DNA of 64,000 nt from Kudoa neothunni (taxonomy: Eukaryota; Cnidaria), in the NCBI GenBank assembly GCA_964304625.1, contig OZ199839.1, forward strand, positions 4,526,001 to 4,590,000, read 5' to 3'. Each line of letters begins with the position of its first letter. The stretch's first letter is position 1. The notes under the pieces are model-generated. The model did not search any database and was not told where the DNA came from. It worked only from the letters and a program-made list of their open reading frames with translations. A program made the position numbers and the translations under genes. This document shows positions 1 to 11,689 of the stretch, one piece after another.

Positions 1-1310
1 TATTTTCTCAAACGCATCTGAACCTGTGAAAATTCCGCCTGACCCGATAATAGGAATTTTACCTAATCAATTAATGAATTTCTAATAAAATTAATCGATA
101 ATTAGAGTAACCTTGAGTTTTTTGATAAAAATAACCAATTAGATGGGTGGAGAGATCCTTTAGTGGGGCACCACTGAGACCGCCCAGCTCCGCTGTTACA
201 TCATTTTTCGGCAGATCAAACCGTTTGATACTTGTGTTAGATATGATTATACCATCAATAATATTCTACTAGTGCGTTTAATTTATATTTTTGTCCTACA
301 TACACATACCGGTTGTTCTTTGAACAATTCGATAATTTGGTCCAGCTCACCAAGAGTTAAATCGGGCGCAATTTTTACTAAAAGCTTAGGTTTGGAAGGA
401 CGATCAAGGAGATTTTTGTCACCAGTCTCAAGCTCAGCTTTAGCCTACAATATTTTGCATCAGATCAAATTAAAGCAATACATAAAGTAATACAATCCTT
501 AAAATCTTTTCTAAATATTCTCGCTGTTGCAAGGAACGCAATCCCGGTGTGTTTGGTGATGAAACATTGATAACAATGTAATGACAACAATCTTTGAAGT
601 AGTTGACACCGAGTTTGTAATCGTTATAGGGATTGTCGGTGTTTTTATTCATGCCAATATTGACACCAAGTTTAAAATTACCAGAAGACACTTGATCAAT
701 TCGCTTCTCGATATTTCTACGTACCAACTCGATACCATAATTGTTGAACCCCATTCGATTGATAAGAGCATTATGATCCAATAGACGAAACATTCTGGGC
801 TCAGGATTTCCCTTCTGTAATCGGGGAGTCACCGTCCCTATTTCCACAAAACCAAAACCAAATTTGGCCAAGTTGGGAAAACAGACAGCGTTTTTGTCAA
901 ATCCGGCGGCCAAACCAACCGGATTTCTGAATATTGTTCCCATTGCTCGAGTATTCTGTCCAGTTGTACATATTACACACAGGCACATACAACCACTAGT
1001 AAGATACCAAATAGGACTCCATCTCTTTCGAGTCCGCACCTATCCTTGGAATAATTCCATATGATGCCAATTGAATTGATATTTTGTGAGCCTTTTCAGC
1101 ATCAATATTGTGCATTATAGGCATCACTATCCCCTTCCACACAGACTCGTTACCTATATATGCTTCAAATGCAAATGCTACGCCTGCTACAGCCACCATC
1201 GCAATCAAATTGCGATATATCGGGGATGGGGTCTTATTCGAGCGCAGAAACATGTACGCTTTGATATCTCTCCACACTGGTATCTGAAAACGTTGTCTAC
1301 TCCACGCCAT
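1..1310 (-). CDS. DHODH: Dihydroorotate dehydrogenase (quinone), class 2, partial
   Basis: This is the mitochondrial inner-membrane enzyme of pyrimidine synthesis, oxidising dihydroorotate to orotate with FMN and ubiquinone. Five exons can be traced on the minus strand: 1008-1310, 494-955, 310-444, 136-265 and 1-62, with GT-AG introns of 52, 49, 44 and 73 nt; the 3' end lies beyond the window. The best start is the ATG at 1310 (MAWSRQRF); the in-frame GTG further upstream is not needed. An N-terminal hydrophobic helix (AMVAVAGVAFAFEAYI) is the usual membrane anchor. Family motifs are in order: FRNPVGLAAGFDKN, FGFVEIGTVTP, NRMGFNNYG, GVNIGMNKN, then NVSSPNTPGLRSLQ with the class 2 catalytic serine, LLVKIAPDLT, IIISNTSIKR and IPIIGSGGI, which bind orotate or FMN. 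It looks intact and functional. Identity is very sure; exon borders are read by eye. Confidence 0.95.
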
Positions 1311-1727
1311 GATGTTTGTCACGTGGATTAAGCGATTTTAGGGTTGGTAATTGAACTGTTAAGAGCTTAAGCTTTTTATGTAATTTAGTCGGCAAATTTA
1401 CTGTTGCTACTATAACTTAACACTTAACCTCTATTTTTATATTGAATTGGGTATCAAAATCATGTTAAATGTTTTTGACTGGATATTCAACAAGTTGAAG
1501 TAAAATCGACCTATCACAGTTTTTTGCTCATCAAATGATTATTTTCTATTAGTTTTAAAACCTTTTTATGAAACTAAGTTTTAGGTAATGAACTTGAGAT
1601 AATAATGATAATCGAATATGTTAAAAATTAGAAAATATTTTCATATATTTATTTACTTTAAACTAAATTAAATTAAAATTTAACTTTTAAAACGACGATT
1701 TGATTTTTTATTATAACACTAATTCTC
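1311..1727. other. AT-rich intergenic stretch upstream of DHODH
   Basis: This contains the DHODH 5' flank and AT-rich sequence. I see no open frame, repeat copy or clear promoter motif in it. Confidence 0.5.
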
Positions 1728-2767
1728 AACTACTAGCGGGAACTGCCCAGCGTTATTTGGGGAAGATTCCACCTAGATACGTTTTTTAATAGTATTCAAA
1801 AAATATATTTAAGTTTTGAATTAACTCATAGAAACAAAATAAGTAAAAATTTGTAAGCAATATACTTTAAAAATTTCATGGTTTGGCATCAACGCTGAAT
1901 AATTTAGGGTCAGCGACAGCGTCGTATTTTATTCACTCCCGAATTATTTAAATTCCGCTAGAATGTTATCTAAAACGTTAGATAATGATCCGGTTCGGAA
2001 ACTGTGTGCACCGCTAAGTTTTTAAGTGATAGACAAATAGAAAAAGTAATAGAGATAGAAGAAAACATATGAAAATTAATTGATATTACTATAATTAGCA
2101 TCGCTTGGCACGGCATAAACATTAGTGCATTTTTCCCAAACAGACAGCTAAAAATCGCTCCAATATCAACATAAATAATTTATGTAATTAGATGAAGTAA
2201 GAGCATAACCATCTGCAATGAATTTAATCATTAAAAGTTCAACAAAGCGGACGATTTCAATGAAATCCACGGACGCAATATTTCCATTATAATGCTCTAA
2301 TCAATGTAATTTTAACGTTCTTCACCAATATGTTATTAATAAAACATATATGGATTTTTTATCATATCTAAAACGATTAATAGAACCTTCAAAATGTGTT
2401 TGTCAAGTCAAATACGTTATAACTCCACGAATAAGGAGTGCATTCGCACAAATACCCAAAAAAAACGCCAATCTATGCATAAAGATAGATAGCATCGCCT
2501 ATTGACATTTAATAGAACATATAAAGGGGAAAATTCACTTCAACCGACCCCCACCATGGCATAAGCATGTGTTAATCCTATTGTTGAACCCAATTAATCC
2601 GATAAACAAACTTTGAATCGATAAAATCACCATTTTCTAAACATTTTTGGGAACATTGTGATTCTTGAAAAATTTCATAAATATCTATCTATAATGAAAA
2701 AATTTTGACGCACATGCCTACTCGTTGACACACACACACGGACACTTCAGCTTTATATATATATAGT
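1728..2767 (+). repeat. Dispersed repeat, family B copy 1
   Basis: It begins near ACTAGCGGGAACTGCCC and ends with an ACACACACACGGACA tract followed by a TATATATA tail. The same order of head and tail occurs at 44935-45888 and 62135-62840, and blocks inside align with the 45.2-45.9 kb copy (for example around 2160, 2400 and 2680). The head/tail style resembles non-autonomous RTE-LINE or Helitron-derived repeats of arthropods, but no coding region is present, so the class is inferred. Confidence 0.55.
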
Positions 2768-3039
2768 AGAAGTAGATAGCAGATAAGGATTTCAATTTTT
2801 TTTAATTTCAATTGTCTTATTTTTAAAATAATTACGATAGTATTATATATCATAAAATGGTTAAATTACAGTATCTGCTCAAACTTCGGTTTTGATCGTG
2901 ACTTCCCGCGAAAGTTTAGCGCGAATGGTGGGTCACAAGAGATTATTCACATTTGAGACCATTAATGAAACAACCATTCTTGATTATGGTTATTTTCGTA
3001 ATGATATCGATTAAACAATTAAAAATTTACAAAATCTCA
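2768..3039. other. AT-rich spacer
   Basis: Nothing recognisable beyond low-complexity AT sequence. Confidence 0.4.
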
Positions 3040-3735
3040 GTCGGTTACATAACTTTTGCAAATGTACATGCGAAGATAGTATGAGTGTGGTTCCGCAGAA
3101 AGATATGGATGATGGTTACCAGTTTAGATGTAGAAAAATGCCATAAAATACACTCGTTAAGATCTGGGACATTTTCGAAATGCCAAAACTCCCTTTGTGG
3201 AAATCGTTCATCCTTATGGTCTGTTTTTATCCAGTATCCAACCATGACATTTGAATCAGCTTCGACAACACCTTGATATCGCGTCGAGTTCAACAATAAT
3301 GGATTGGAAGACCATTATACGAGATTTCATGGCTTCCAAATTGAATGATGAATTTACGAAAATTGGAGGTGATGGAATAATTTTTCAAATTGTCGAGACC
3401 GCGATCTCGACGAGGAAGTGTAATGTTAGGGCGTGTTCTGAAAAATCAGCGACAGTGGATGGTGGGTGGAATTGACGAAGAAGGGAACTCCTTCCTAAAA
3501 ATTTCTGAATATAGAAACAGGCACGTTCTTGAAAGAATAATAATCGATAACGTGGAAGATGGTTCAACAATATGGACGGGGGTGGATGGGTAGGATACAA
3601 TAATTTAGAAAATTTAGGTTTTATGCATGGGAACCGTTATCCACAAAAGAATGTTTGTTTCAAGTGATGGGGTTCGCACAAACAAAATAAAAGCGACTTG
3701 GGGTGCTTTAAAAGGAAGTATAGAAACGCCACAAA
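3040..3735 (+). mobile_element. Merlin (IS1016/ISXO2-like) transposase remnant
   Basis: The plus strand encodes pieces of a Merlin/IS1016-type DDE transposase. These include a HLDIASS..MDWKTIIRDF helix, KLNDEFTKIGG, then VLKNQRQWMVGGI, FLKISEYRNRHVLE and EDGSTIWT, followed by a W-G-YNNLENLGF block in another frame. The matching blocks in the 41.2-41.6 kb copy (TIWTDGWRGYNNLESLGF) confirm the family. The frame shifts at least twice (for example between 3475 and 3390-3593, and near 3580 in a G-run) and there is no start codon in good context, so it is dead. Terminal inverted repeats were not found. Confidence 0.75.
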
Positions 3736-3889
3736 TAATTATCCGGGAAGTTCGCCTGGGTATATAGCTGATTTTCTGTTTAGAACAAAGTTTTCCGAAA
3801 AGGAAATTAGTGCTCTCTTTGTATATAATTTATGTTTTATTCACTTTAAAAATAAGATGCGAAGTTTGCACAGATACTGTAATTTAGCT

Positions 3890-4990
3890 GGAATTTTCTA
3901 GTTGTCTTCACAAATATCAGATTAAAATGTATCTGCATAATATTGATATTTGTTTACTTCAGATTGATAGCCAATTAAAATGAACTTTTACTCATTATAT
4001 AGAAAAAATATCTCTTAATTATGGTATAGAATGTTCTAAAAATTGTACATATTCCTGTTCGGAGTACTTTTAAGACAAATAAAATTATTAACGTCACATT
4101 TACAAGAGTTGTCGCATTTCCCTTAAAATCTGAAGTATAAACAAGTTATTCGGTATGTATTTTTCCATTTCGAGCGTTAGGATATAGTTAAGAAGAATAG
4201 ATTATGATCACTTTGAATAAAACACATAATTTGAGATTAAAGTTGCGCTCCATTTAAATTCCTGAGATGTGAACATTTCTTTTTATCAAATATATCGATT
4301 GAGATTGAAACTATATTCGTCTTTTGGATAAGTTTTTACTCATTTTGTGGTTTTCCTAGACTTTCTTGCAAAACAGCTGACATAACTAATTCAATAAGTT
4401 TTTGTATTTGATGAGATAATTTTTTATATAATGTTTAAGTTCTTAGTTACCTAGTTATTCCCTATCCCCAAACCTTAAGATTAATATTCAAATCAATATA
4501 CTGTTTTCTTTAGGCTTACATTAATTCACTATAATATAAAAGCTGCATAAAAATATGCGACACCGCATTCTATATGTAATTTAAGAATTTATATTCAAGA
4601 TTACTTTTGCCCAAAATATTGTCCCTTCGCAGTACATATCATGTAAATTAATAAGAAATTATTAATCTATTCGATCTGACCGATATTTTCACAAAGTTTT
4701 TGTTAATCTAAGAATAGTTCAATACGACGAGATTTTTTTAAAGCAATCAAACAGTACGTTAATTTTTAAAAGGGTGCATTCGTTCAAGAAAACCAGTTGA
4801 TGTTTAAGCGTATTTTGCTAATTAAATGTGTATATTTTTGAACCAGTAAATATTCTTGATGGAAAGCAAAGTTGGATTTATTTATAAATCGGGAAATTTT
4901 GTTGCAATACTGAATACGTAAGTTATCGTTCGCAGCTTTTTAAACATCGTTGGCATCATTATAAAATTGCGAAAACAGGGGGTAACAATT
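3890..4990 (+). repeat. Dispersed repeat, family A copy 1
   Basis: About 1.1 kb, from the block ATTTTCTAGTTGT to GCGAAAACAGGG, aligns in the same order with 23370-24590. Shared blocks include CCTGTTCGGAGTACTTTTAA and CACATTTACAAGAGTTGTC. No coding capacity is visible. Copy 1 directly follows the Merlin remnant, so it could be a Merlin 3' flank or an independent element. Confidence 0.75.
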
Positions 4991-5264
4991 AATATTTTTA
5001 TTTCCGACGCACCTCTATTTATATTTGAATGGAAAGTGTGCACATAATTTCGTTTATCTAAATCATCACATTGCAAAAATAATAAAAAGCTTTAAAATGC
5101 ATAAATTAAATTGAAAAATAAAATTTACGGGGTTTAAAGTGCTAATTAGATTAACTCTTCTGTAAAATTTCTCCATTCAAAAATAAAATTAAAGTTAAAA
5201 TTTTCCATCACACTGCATCAGTCCAAACTGGGCATTAACATTATTTACTTAAAAATCAAAAAGG

Positions 5265-5345
5265 CTTTAGCCTGCGACAGGTGTTAACCTATTTGGATGG
5301 GAAAGGAAACTTTTGCGAAGGGGGGCTTTTGCGCTAGTATTTATT
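5265..5345 (-). repeat. Head fragment of repeat family B
   Basis: Read on the minus strand, it runs from ACTAGCGCAAAAGCCCC to GCAGGCTAAAGCC, as does 62137-62205 on the plus strand. It is an isolated, 5'-end-only fragment; the AT-rich flanks to 5640 show nothing else. Confidence 0.6.
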
Positions 5346-5659
5346 AAATTTACCTCCTTATTTTTTCGTCAAACTATGCTTAAGTTACAGATAAATAATC
5401 ATAGCTCCTATATATAAAAATACATTTAAAATACTCCTAAACAACAAGAAAATAGAATGTTAATGATTCAAATATATCGTACAAATACATTTTGAGTGGA
5501 GCTTACAACAAGGAGAAGAACAGATGTCACATCTCATTGTTGTCTTTCTGTCTTTTTTTCTTATCACAATCTTATTCGTTGCCGGCCCAAATTGATGAGA
5601 TTCTGCGGTATGTACGCGAATTAGAAAGCGAATTTACCATCTAACAAAAATAACCATCC

Positions 5660-6379
5660 ATGCAAACTTTAAAAATATCAGATGATCCAATGTTTAATAA
5701 ACTTTTAAGTTGTTACTCACCATATAATGCGGAAAAAATTATGGATAATTATAAACTTGAAGAGTTTATCTTAATATGGGAACTTAATTCCAATTACTTT
5801 GTCCAACTGTTGTCTAACTCTGCTATAGTTACTAAAACTAACGGATCATTGATTTGTGACTGTCCCCTTTTCAATCAACATAAACTACCGTGTGTCCATC
5901 TATTAAATTTGATCGAAATACACATCATAAAAATTGATTCACTTATTATTCCACTATGGGCTCTTACAAATTTTCCTCTGCAAACTTCGTTGGACTCCTT
6001 TTCAAAACAAGACACTGATACAGTGAAAGATACTTCATCTGATACAATTATTAATGCTGAAGAACTGAATGAATCGATTACTGCTTATGAGGAATGTGAG
6101 ACAACCGACAAAAATAACTTTAACAATAAAAAAGAACTGGCGGACAAACTGTTACGTACATTAAATGCACTTGGAGGAAATGAGTATTCCGGTTTATTCA
6201 AAGACATTACCTCATTATTGCAAAAATATGAAATAAACAGAATGTTTTTTTATGAAAATGCCGCTGAAGACGTTGGAGGATTGTCTCATTTTATCGTTAA
6301 AGTTAAAACCAAGGTAGGCCGTAGGCCTAAGGAAAAAACAAATTATGTGAAGTTAAAAAATAATTTTATTAAAGATTAA
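5660..6379 (+). pseudogene. MULE transposase C-terminal fragment with SWIM finger and AT-hook
   Basis: A 239-codon frame carries a SWIM zinc finger near residues 70-85 (CDCPLFNQHKLPCVHLL, pattern CxC..CxH), an acidic linker rich in D, T and S, and a basic AT-hook-like VGRRPKEK near the C terminus. This order, SWIM then AT-hook, matches the C-terminal end of the MULE at 52961-55916. The DDE catalytic core and N-terminal domain are missing upstream, where 5.35-5.64 kb is AT-rich and blank. It is therefore a truncated transposase, unless it has been taken over as a host gene, for which there is no evidence. Confidence 0.65.
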
Positions 6380-7717
6380 CTACGCATGAAAAAATATATT
6401 GTTTTGGCATTAGTGATTTTTGCTTTATTATTTGCAACATAACGCGAAAAATAAAAAAAATAAAAATAATCCTTTAATCCTTCGCGCACGCACCAATGTT
6501 GTAACAGGAGACACTATCTTAAATTCTACTTTTTACAATTTTTAAAAATATTTTTGTCAATATTAATGGGATACGCAGCTGTTTGGAGGAAGAATGTATA
6601 AAAATATGTGGGATAAAGGGGTATCGATTTAAGCAATACAAGTTAATCGTCCCAAATTATCACTGCTTTACAGAGTTTTTGCTATGTTTATGATCTCCCT
6701 AAAATGATCTTAATTTTAAATGCGCTCATCACAGACGTTTAGAGTATGATATTTAAAAAAACTTCATTTGATTACTTCTCTGAGTTAATTGGACGTATTC
6801 ATACATATTTTAATTTTTTAAAACAAGTCCTTCTACGATGAAGTATTCTCAATCACGTTCAAGCCGGGTGGTTCGCGCTAGTTTCCACTATAAAATTTTA
6901 TTTGTCATACAATGAATATTGTAATAAGTAATATTAGAAATCCAATAAGGTATTTTTTAGTTTAAAGTTAATAAAAGTATTTCCTATGAAAGGTATGCCT
7001 AATGTTCACAATATATGTAATTATAAAATTAAGTCTAAGTGTAAAGTTGTTCACGCACACATCAATAATACTTAACTGATGTATGGATATTTATTTTTTG
7101 TAATATTTGCAATAATTATCATTATGTGCAAAAATATTTTTGTTTTCTGTAAATGTTATGGATTTATGACTTTAAAACGTGATCAAAAAGGTTATTATCA
7201 TAACAAAAAGAAAGTCAATGGGGTGAAAAGGTTGGTAACCACTGATTTAGAAGATTCACCTATCGCGTGTGTAGATTACATTTTCATCTTGAAATACAGT
7301 AATATCCAGCTTTAAAATTTTCATACTACGCGTGCGCCTTTTCACTTGTATGAGTAAAGTTATGACACTTAGTTCGAAGCTATGGTCATTATTGGTATGT
7401 CCCTTAAGTAAATCAAAGTTAAGGTGAAATCCAACTTTTATGGTATCATTTATTCAACTATCCTAGATACGACTCTAAACGAAATAAACTCCATAGTACT
7501 GAATTGGGGGTTGTATATCAAGTTTACGACAAGGATGGCATCCCTAATCTTGTGCCATTCCTTGCAAAATTGAATGTGGGATCTACCAAAGATGCGAAAG
7601 TTTGATGTTTATTTTTACAATCAAAGATGCATTAACAATATGTATAATTTATATTTCTTTCCTCATCAAATATTTATTTTTATTTAGCATGTTCATATTT
7701 TTAAATTTTGTAAAAAT
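6380..7717. other. AT-rich region with no supported gene
   Basis: The only longer open frame (7079-7315, 78 codons) starts with a hydrophobic run and has a basic middle; it has no recognisable domain and I do not support it as a gene. No repeat copies were recognised. Confidence 0.4.
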
Positions 7718-8470
7718 ATAGGATTTCTCAATTGAACTCGACGAATTTTTGGTTCAAACCAAAATTCGTACTGGAATATTAAAATCTCTATAAATAAATG
7801 TTTTTTTTATTTTAAAAGACATACTCCAGCGGAAAACATATATATTTACACTTTATTATTATAGGGTTTTTTAGCTTTATCGCCAATTTGTTAAGCATTA
7901 TCGTCAGTGTATCAAGTTTTGACGACGCCGTTAAATTATATTACTAAATTAGCCATATATGCACAAGAATTTTCCCGTATTATGTTTACTTTTTGTAAAA
8001 ATAATAAGAAATATTTTTATCTATTTTTCTAAATTTTAATTAAACTTCCACCTCAAACAGAGTCATATTAACGAACCACTAGATTGTAGTTTGCACAAAT
8101 TATTTTTATCTGATAATATACTTAGTCCAAATTTGACCACGAGTTTATTAGCTAATCTCGTTATTTAAAATAAAGAAATGTAAAAATTAGAGCAGTGTGA
8201 AAAATACTGAGGTTAAACATGCGTAAACATTTCGTGTACACATTTATGGCCACGCGGTGATTGCATACTCGAGCTTCACTATAATATTGAAATCAAATTA
8301 ATATCCTAAAGAATTAGATATGAGCGGTAAGATTTATAATAGTTTTAGAATTTAAATATTATCAATATATTTTAATCAGACAACAGTGAAAATTCTCAAG
8401 TATCGCAACAACCAAAGATGTAACCAAGCTCTTAAACATTATGTAGTAATCCTGTTTATGATTCCCGTGG

Positions 8471-9886
8471 ATGTTTATAAAATGGCGGATCCTTCATATA
8501 GCGCGTCTGCCGCAGCCGTTACAAAAGATAAAAAGAAAAACTATAACCGATAAAATGAGATTGGATATCATTAACCTCTCAAAAACTGGTGCGACAAACA
8601 CGTATGTTTCCAAACATTTTGGGATTCCTCGCAGCACAGTGGTCTCAATAGTGTCTGCAAACTTGAAGCATGGCAAAACCAAGTCCTCAAAAAGAGGTGT
8701 CGACTTTTCGACGATATTAAACATGGATCAAAAGTTATTAATCAAAGGTCGGGTGGATGAAGATGCTACTATTACACTCAAAGCTCTTCGCCTTGAGTTG
8801 ATCGACGAATGTGGCGTCTCAGTGAGTATCAGCACCATTAATCGATGTTTGAACGAGTTTCATTACTCATTTAAATCCGTAACTTTGGTCCCTGAGAGAA
8901 GGAATTGTGCTAATACATTGGAACAGCGTCTAGCGTACGCACAAAGTTTTAATTCCAATCTCCTTGAAATTTCGCGCCAAAAATGCAAAAAAAAGGGGAA
9001 ACTCTAGTAAGAAATAAACAAGACAATCTACTCTAATCACGAGGTGGTTTATATAGGGTGAGGGGCTGGTGATTCCGAGCTTTTCCGGGTCTCCAAAATG
9101 GTCGGGCGCGCCTCCGCCTCTGAACGAAACGGGATTCTCCTACGTTCGGCTTAGACCCAAAAGCTCCGTAAGCATTTCGTAGGTCTAAGACTAGAGCTGT
9201 CGTGGTGGAGAACCCGGGGTCAAACACGGCTTGGATTCTGAGGGGAATAGTTTGTAAGTGCTGACCCCGCGGTCGCCCGAATGTTTCCCGCGCTAAACTG
9301 GAGAAGTCCGAGACCCAACAAAATTGAGGACAAAAACTTCATTTTTATTGATGAGGTAGGGTTTAGTGTTTCCAGTAGGACAAAGCTGGGTCGGTCATTG
9401 ATTGGGACGTCGGCTTATGTTCCAGCTGGCAGCGTTAGGAGTAGGAACATCTCCGTAATAGCTTCAATGAACAAATATGGTATGGTCTTCCACAAGATAA
9501 ATAACCGACCAGTTAATGGAGAAGATTTCAAGAACTATCTCCATGAACTCATATTAACATGCAATTCTATGGAAATTGAAAATCCTTGCTTTATTTTAGA
9601 TAATGCGCGAATACACCATTATCACGGTGTGAAAGACTACATCCAGTCGACGGGGTTAAACGTACTCTACCTGCCTCCTTACTCCCCATTCCTCAACCCG
9701 ATCGAAAGCGCCTTTAGCAAATGGAAAAATTTCGTCATACGAGGTCAGGCAAGGAATGAGAGCGGCTTGTTGAATCTTATTAATGACGGATTCAATTCGG
9801 TTACACCAGAGGATTGCAAGGGGTATTTTCGAATAATGCTCCGCTACATCTCTCTCTGCTTAAACAGAGAAATAATTCTAGAATAA
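8471..9886 (+). pseudogene. Tc1-like transposase, split by an insertion
   Basis: The N-terminal half (8471-9007) holds the DNA-binding domain; the C-terminal half (about 9321-9886) holds the whole DD34E catalytic core. The start is probably the internal ATG at about 8552 (MRLDIINLSKTGAT), because the residues before it do not resemble the family. Deleting the insert with one copy of an AAATT repeat leaves an uninterrupted frame, so this DNA transposon was coding when it was hit. It cannot make a full transposase now. Confidence 0.85.
8965..9320 (-). mobile_element. Solo LTR-like unit, copy 1
   Basis: This GC-rich unit of about 356 bp is about 90% identical to 52233-52602. Read on the minus strand it begins TGTTGGGTCTC and contains a core-promoter-like CCCTATATAAACC about 70-80 bp from its far end, as expected of an LTR. 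AAATT lies on both sides of one possible boundary (8967-8971 and 9321-9325). No internal retroelement genes are present. LTR identity is inferred from TG..CA ends, TATA box and 5-bp repeats; BEL/Pao or Gypsy kin are possible. A SINE or MITE remains possible. Confidence 0.6.
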
Positions 9887-11689
9887 AAAATATAAAATAA
9901 TTATTGTTATATTTTGAACTATTTATTTTTTTGTATTGATTGCATGAATATAGAATAAAACCTATTTCTATATGGTTAATTTAGTAATATAATTTAATAG
10001 CGTCGTTAAAGCTTGATAAACTGACGTTATTGCTTGACAAATTGGCGATAAAGCTCGAAAACCCCTATAATAACTTTGATAGTATACTTTCCCAGTTTTA
10101 AGACCGAACTATACTCATCAACTGCATCACGATTAAAGAAACATTTAAGTTTTTGAATTGATTCGATAATTTCCTTTAAAGAAATATTTTCGACTGGTAA
10201 ATCTTGGTATATATCGTCATCATGTTGTTCTTCTATCTTTTCTATGCTTTGCTGTACGTTATCTGAATCATCAATATCCATTTGAAAATTATTGTTCTCT
10301 TCCAAAATCGTTTCGTCGATTTCCATATCAATTTCTGTCATTTCATGGAGGGTAATTTCATTATTGACGTCGTTATCGTTAGCGGATGAAAACCCAGCTT
10401 TTTAAAACAATTTTCTATGGTCTTACTGCTTACAGACTGCCACGCCTCTTTAGTTAGAAACATAACTTCCAGAAGATCGGGAGGAATTGGGAGAGAGTCA
10501 GCTTCTGTGAATGCAATAAATTTTTCTATAATTGCTCTTTTGTATGACGCTTTGAACGAATGGGTAATACCCTGGTCTAAAGGCTGCAAAACACTTGTCG
10601 TGTTTTGAGGAAGGAAGATCATTTTTATGACTTAAATCCATGTGAAAATGCGAAGTCGCATTGTCGAGAAATAAAACAACTTATTCAAGCCAGTCATATA
10701 TTTTACAAATATATCACCAGTCATCCATGCTTTTTTTCTGCATGCATACTTTAGAGGAAGATTTTGTAAATTTTTGAAGTATCTCAGCTTAGCAGAATGC
10801 CAATAATCAGAGGATCGAGTTTCTCACCGGACATAGAAACACCAAAAAGGACAGTTATTCTTTTTTTACTCTTTTTGATTCGGTTATAAGCATTCTCTTT
10901 AGTTGTGACCTAGCGTTTACCTAAAACTATGATTAATATATAAATAAACATTCTAACTCGCTGTTGCTGATAGTACAACCCAGTTTCGTCGATATTAAAA
11001 ATACAGTCGGGCGAGTAGTCCTTTATTATATCTAATAACAACGGATCCATTTTTCGACTGTTTCGCTGTCAACGAAGCAAAAATCAACATGAAAGTTTTG
11101 TCTTTTTAGATTGAATCTTGATTTAAAACCTTTAAACCATCTATGTGTTAATGAATCCACACAGGAATTATTTGAGCCCAATTATCTCTTTTTATTAATA
11201 ATATCCATGGAAGTTAACTTTATTTTTCTCGAACACATCAAATTAATCCATTCGAAAATTTCAGAATCAGGCTTTTTGTTGATACCACGCTTCAAATTTT
11301 ACCTTTTCGATGAAGCTAACCCCACTTTCATAAGTAGTCACAATTTCTTCCTTCTTATTAAAGAATGCCATCCTATGTTGAAATTGTAGGAAGTTTAAAA
11401 TGTCGAATAGTTTGCGGCTTTCGCTCCCTCCTTAGGCAAGTTTTCAAAAAATTCGATTATTTAAAATTTTTCTTTAATAGTTCTGCGCTTATTATTTCTT
11501 GTCGCCATCTGAAGACTACGAAAAATCTGCAATGATTTATTTTTCGTATTTTCATAATTTTTTATTTATTTTTAAACTTTTTTAAATTGAATTTTAATAT
11601 GATATTTTAACGCTGATCTTTACTTTTGCAGAAAGTTTCAGAGTAATTGAGAAACAAGAAGTTTAAAAGTACGAAAAATCGATTGCCTA

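Larger units (their letters stand above)
7864..10065 (+). mobile_element. Tc1/IS630-like transposon with about 100-bp inverted repeats
   Basis: The ends are near-perfect inverted repeats of about 100 bp (GGGTTTTTTAGCTTTATCGCC at the left, its complement at the right), flanked by TA at 7862-7863 and 10066-10067. The transposase is read from 8471 to 9886 with a helix-turn-helix region (GATNTYVSKHFGIPRSTVV) and the catalytic blocks FIFIDEVGF, FILDNARIHH and PYSPFLNPIESAF; spacing between the second D and E is 34 residues (DD34E). A solo LTR-like insert at 8965-9320 splits the gene between the HTH and catalytic parts. Apart from this insert the frame is largely open, so the element is younger than the Tigger it sits in. 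Confidence 0.9.
7718..11665 (-). mobile_element. Tigger/pogo-like transposon, copy 1, interrupted by a Tc1-like element
   Basis: The minus strand carries a CENP-B/pogo-type transposase in pieces. In order: MATRNNKRRTIKEKF near 11510, a CENPB-type DNA-binding helix (HRWFKGFKSRFNLKRQNFH) near 11100, the first catalytic block IFNIDETGLYYQQQ near 11000, LFLDNATSHFH near 10660, and FLPQNTTSVLQPLDQGIT at about 10600, then an acidic tail at 10027-10341. Several stops and frame changes separate them. The 3' end near 7718 (ATAGGATTTCTCAATTG) is shared with the MITE at 51423, suggesting that MITE derives from this family. The 5' end near 11665 is weakly defined. A second TIR-like TACAGTAGG sits at about 11692. 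Confidence 0.7.

Noticed and set aside
7079-7315. Small frame with hydrophobic start and basic middle
   Set aside because: No family match and no conserved neighbour. A signal-like start is common in AT-rich random frames.
9033-9227. Minus-strand ORF rich in R and P
   Set aside because: It lies inside the LTR-like unit and is a shadow of GC-rich non-coding sequence. The same frame appears at 52318-52791.
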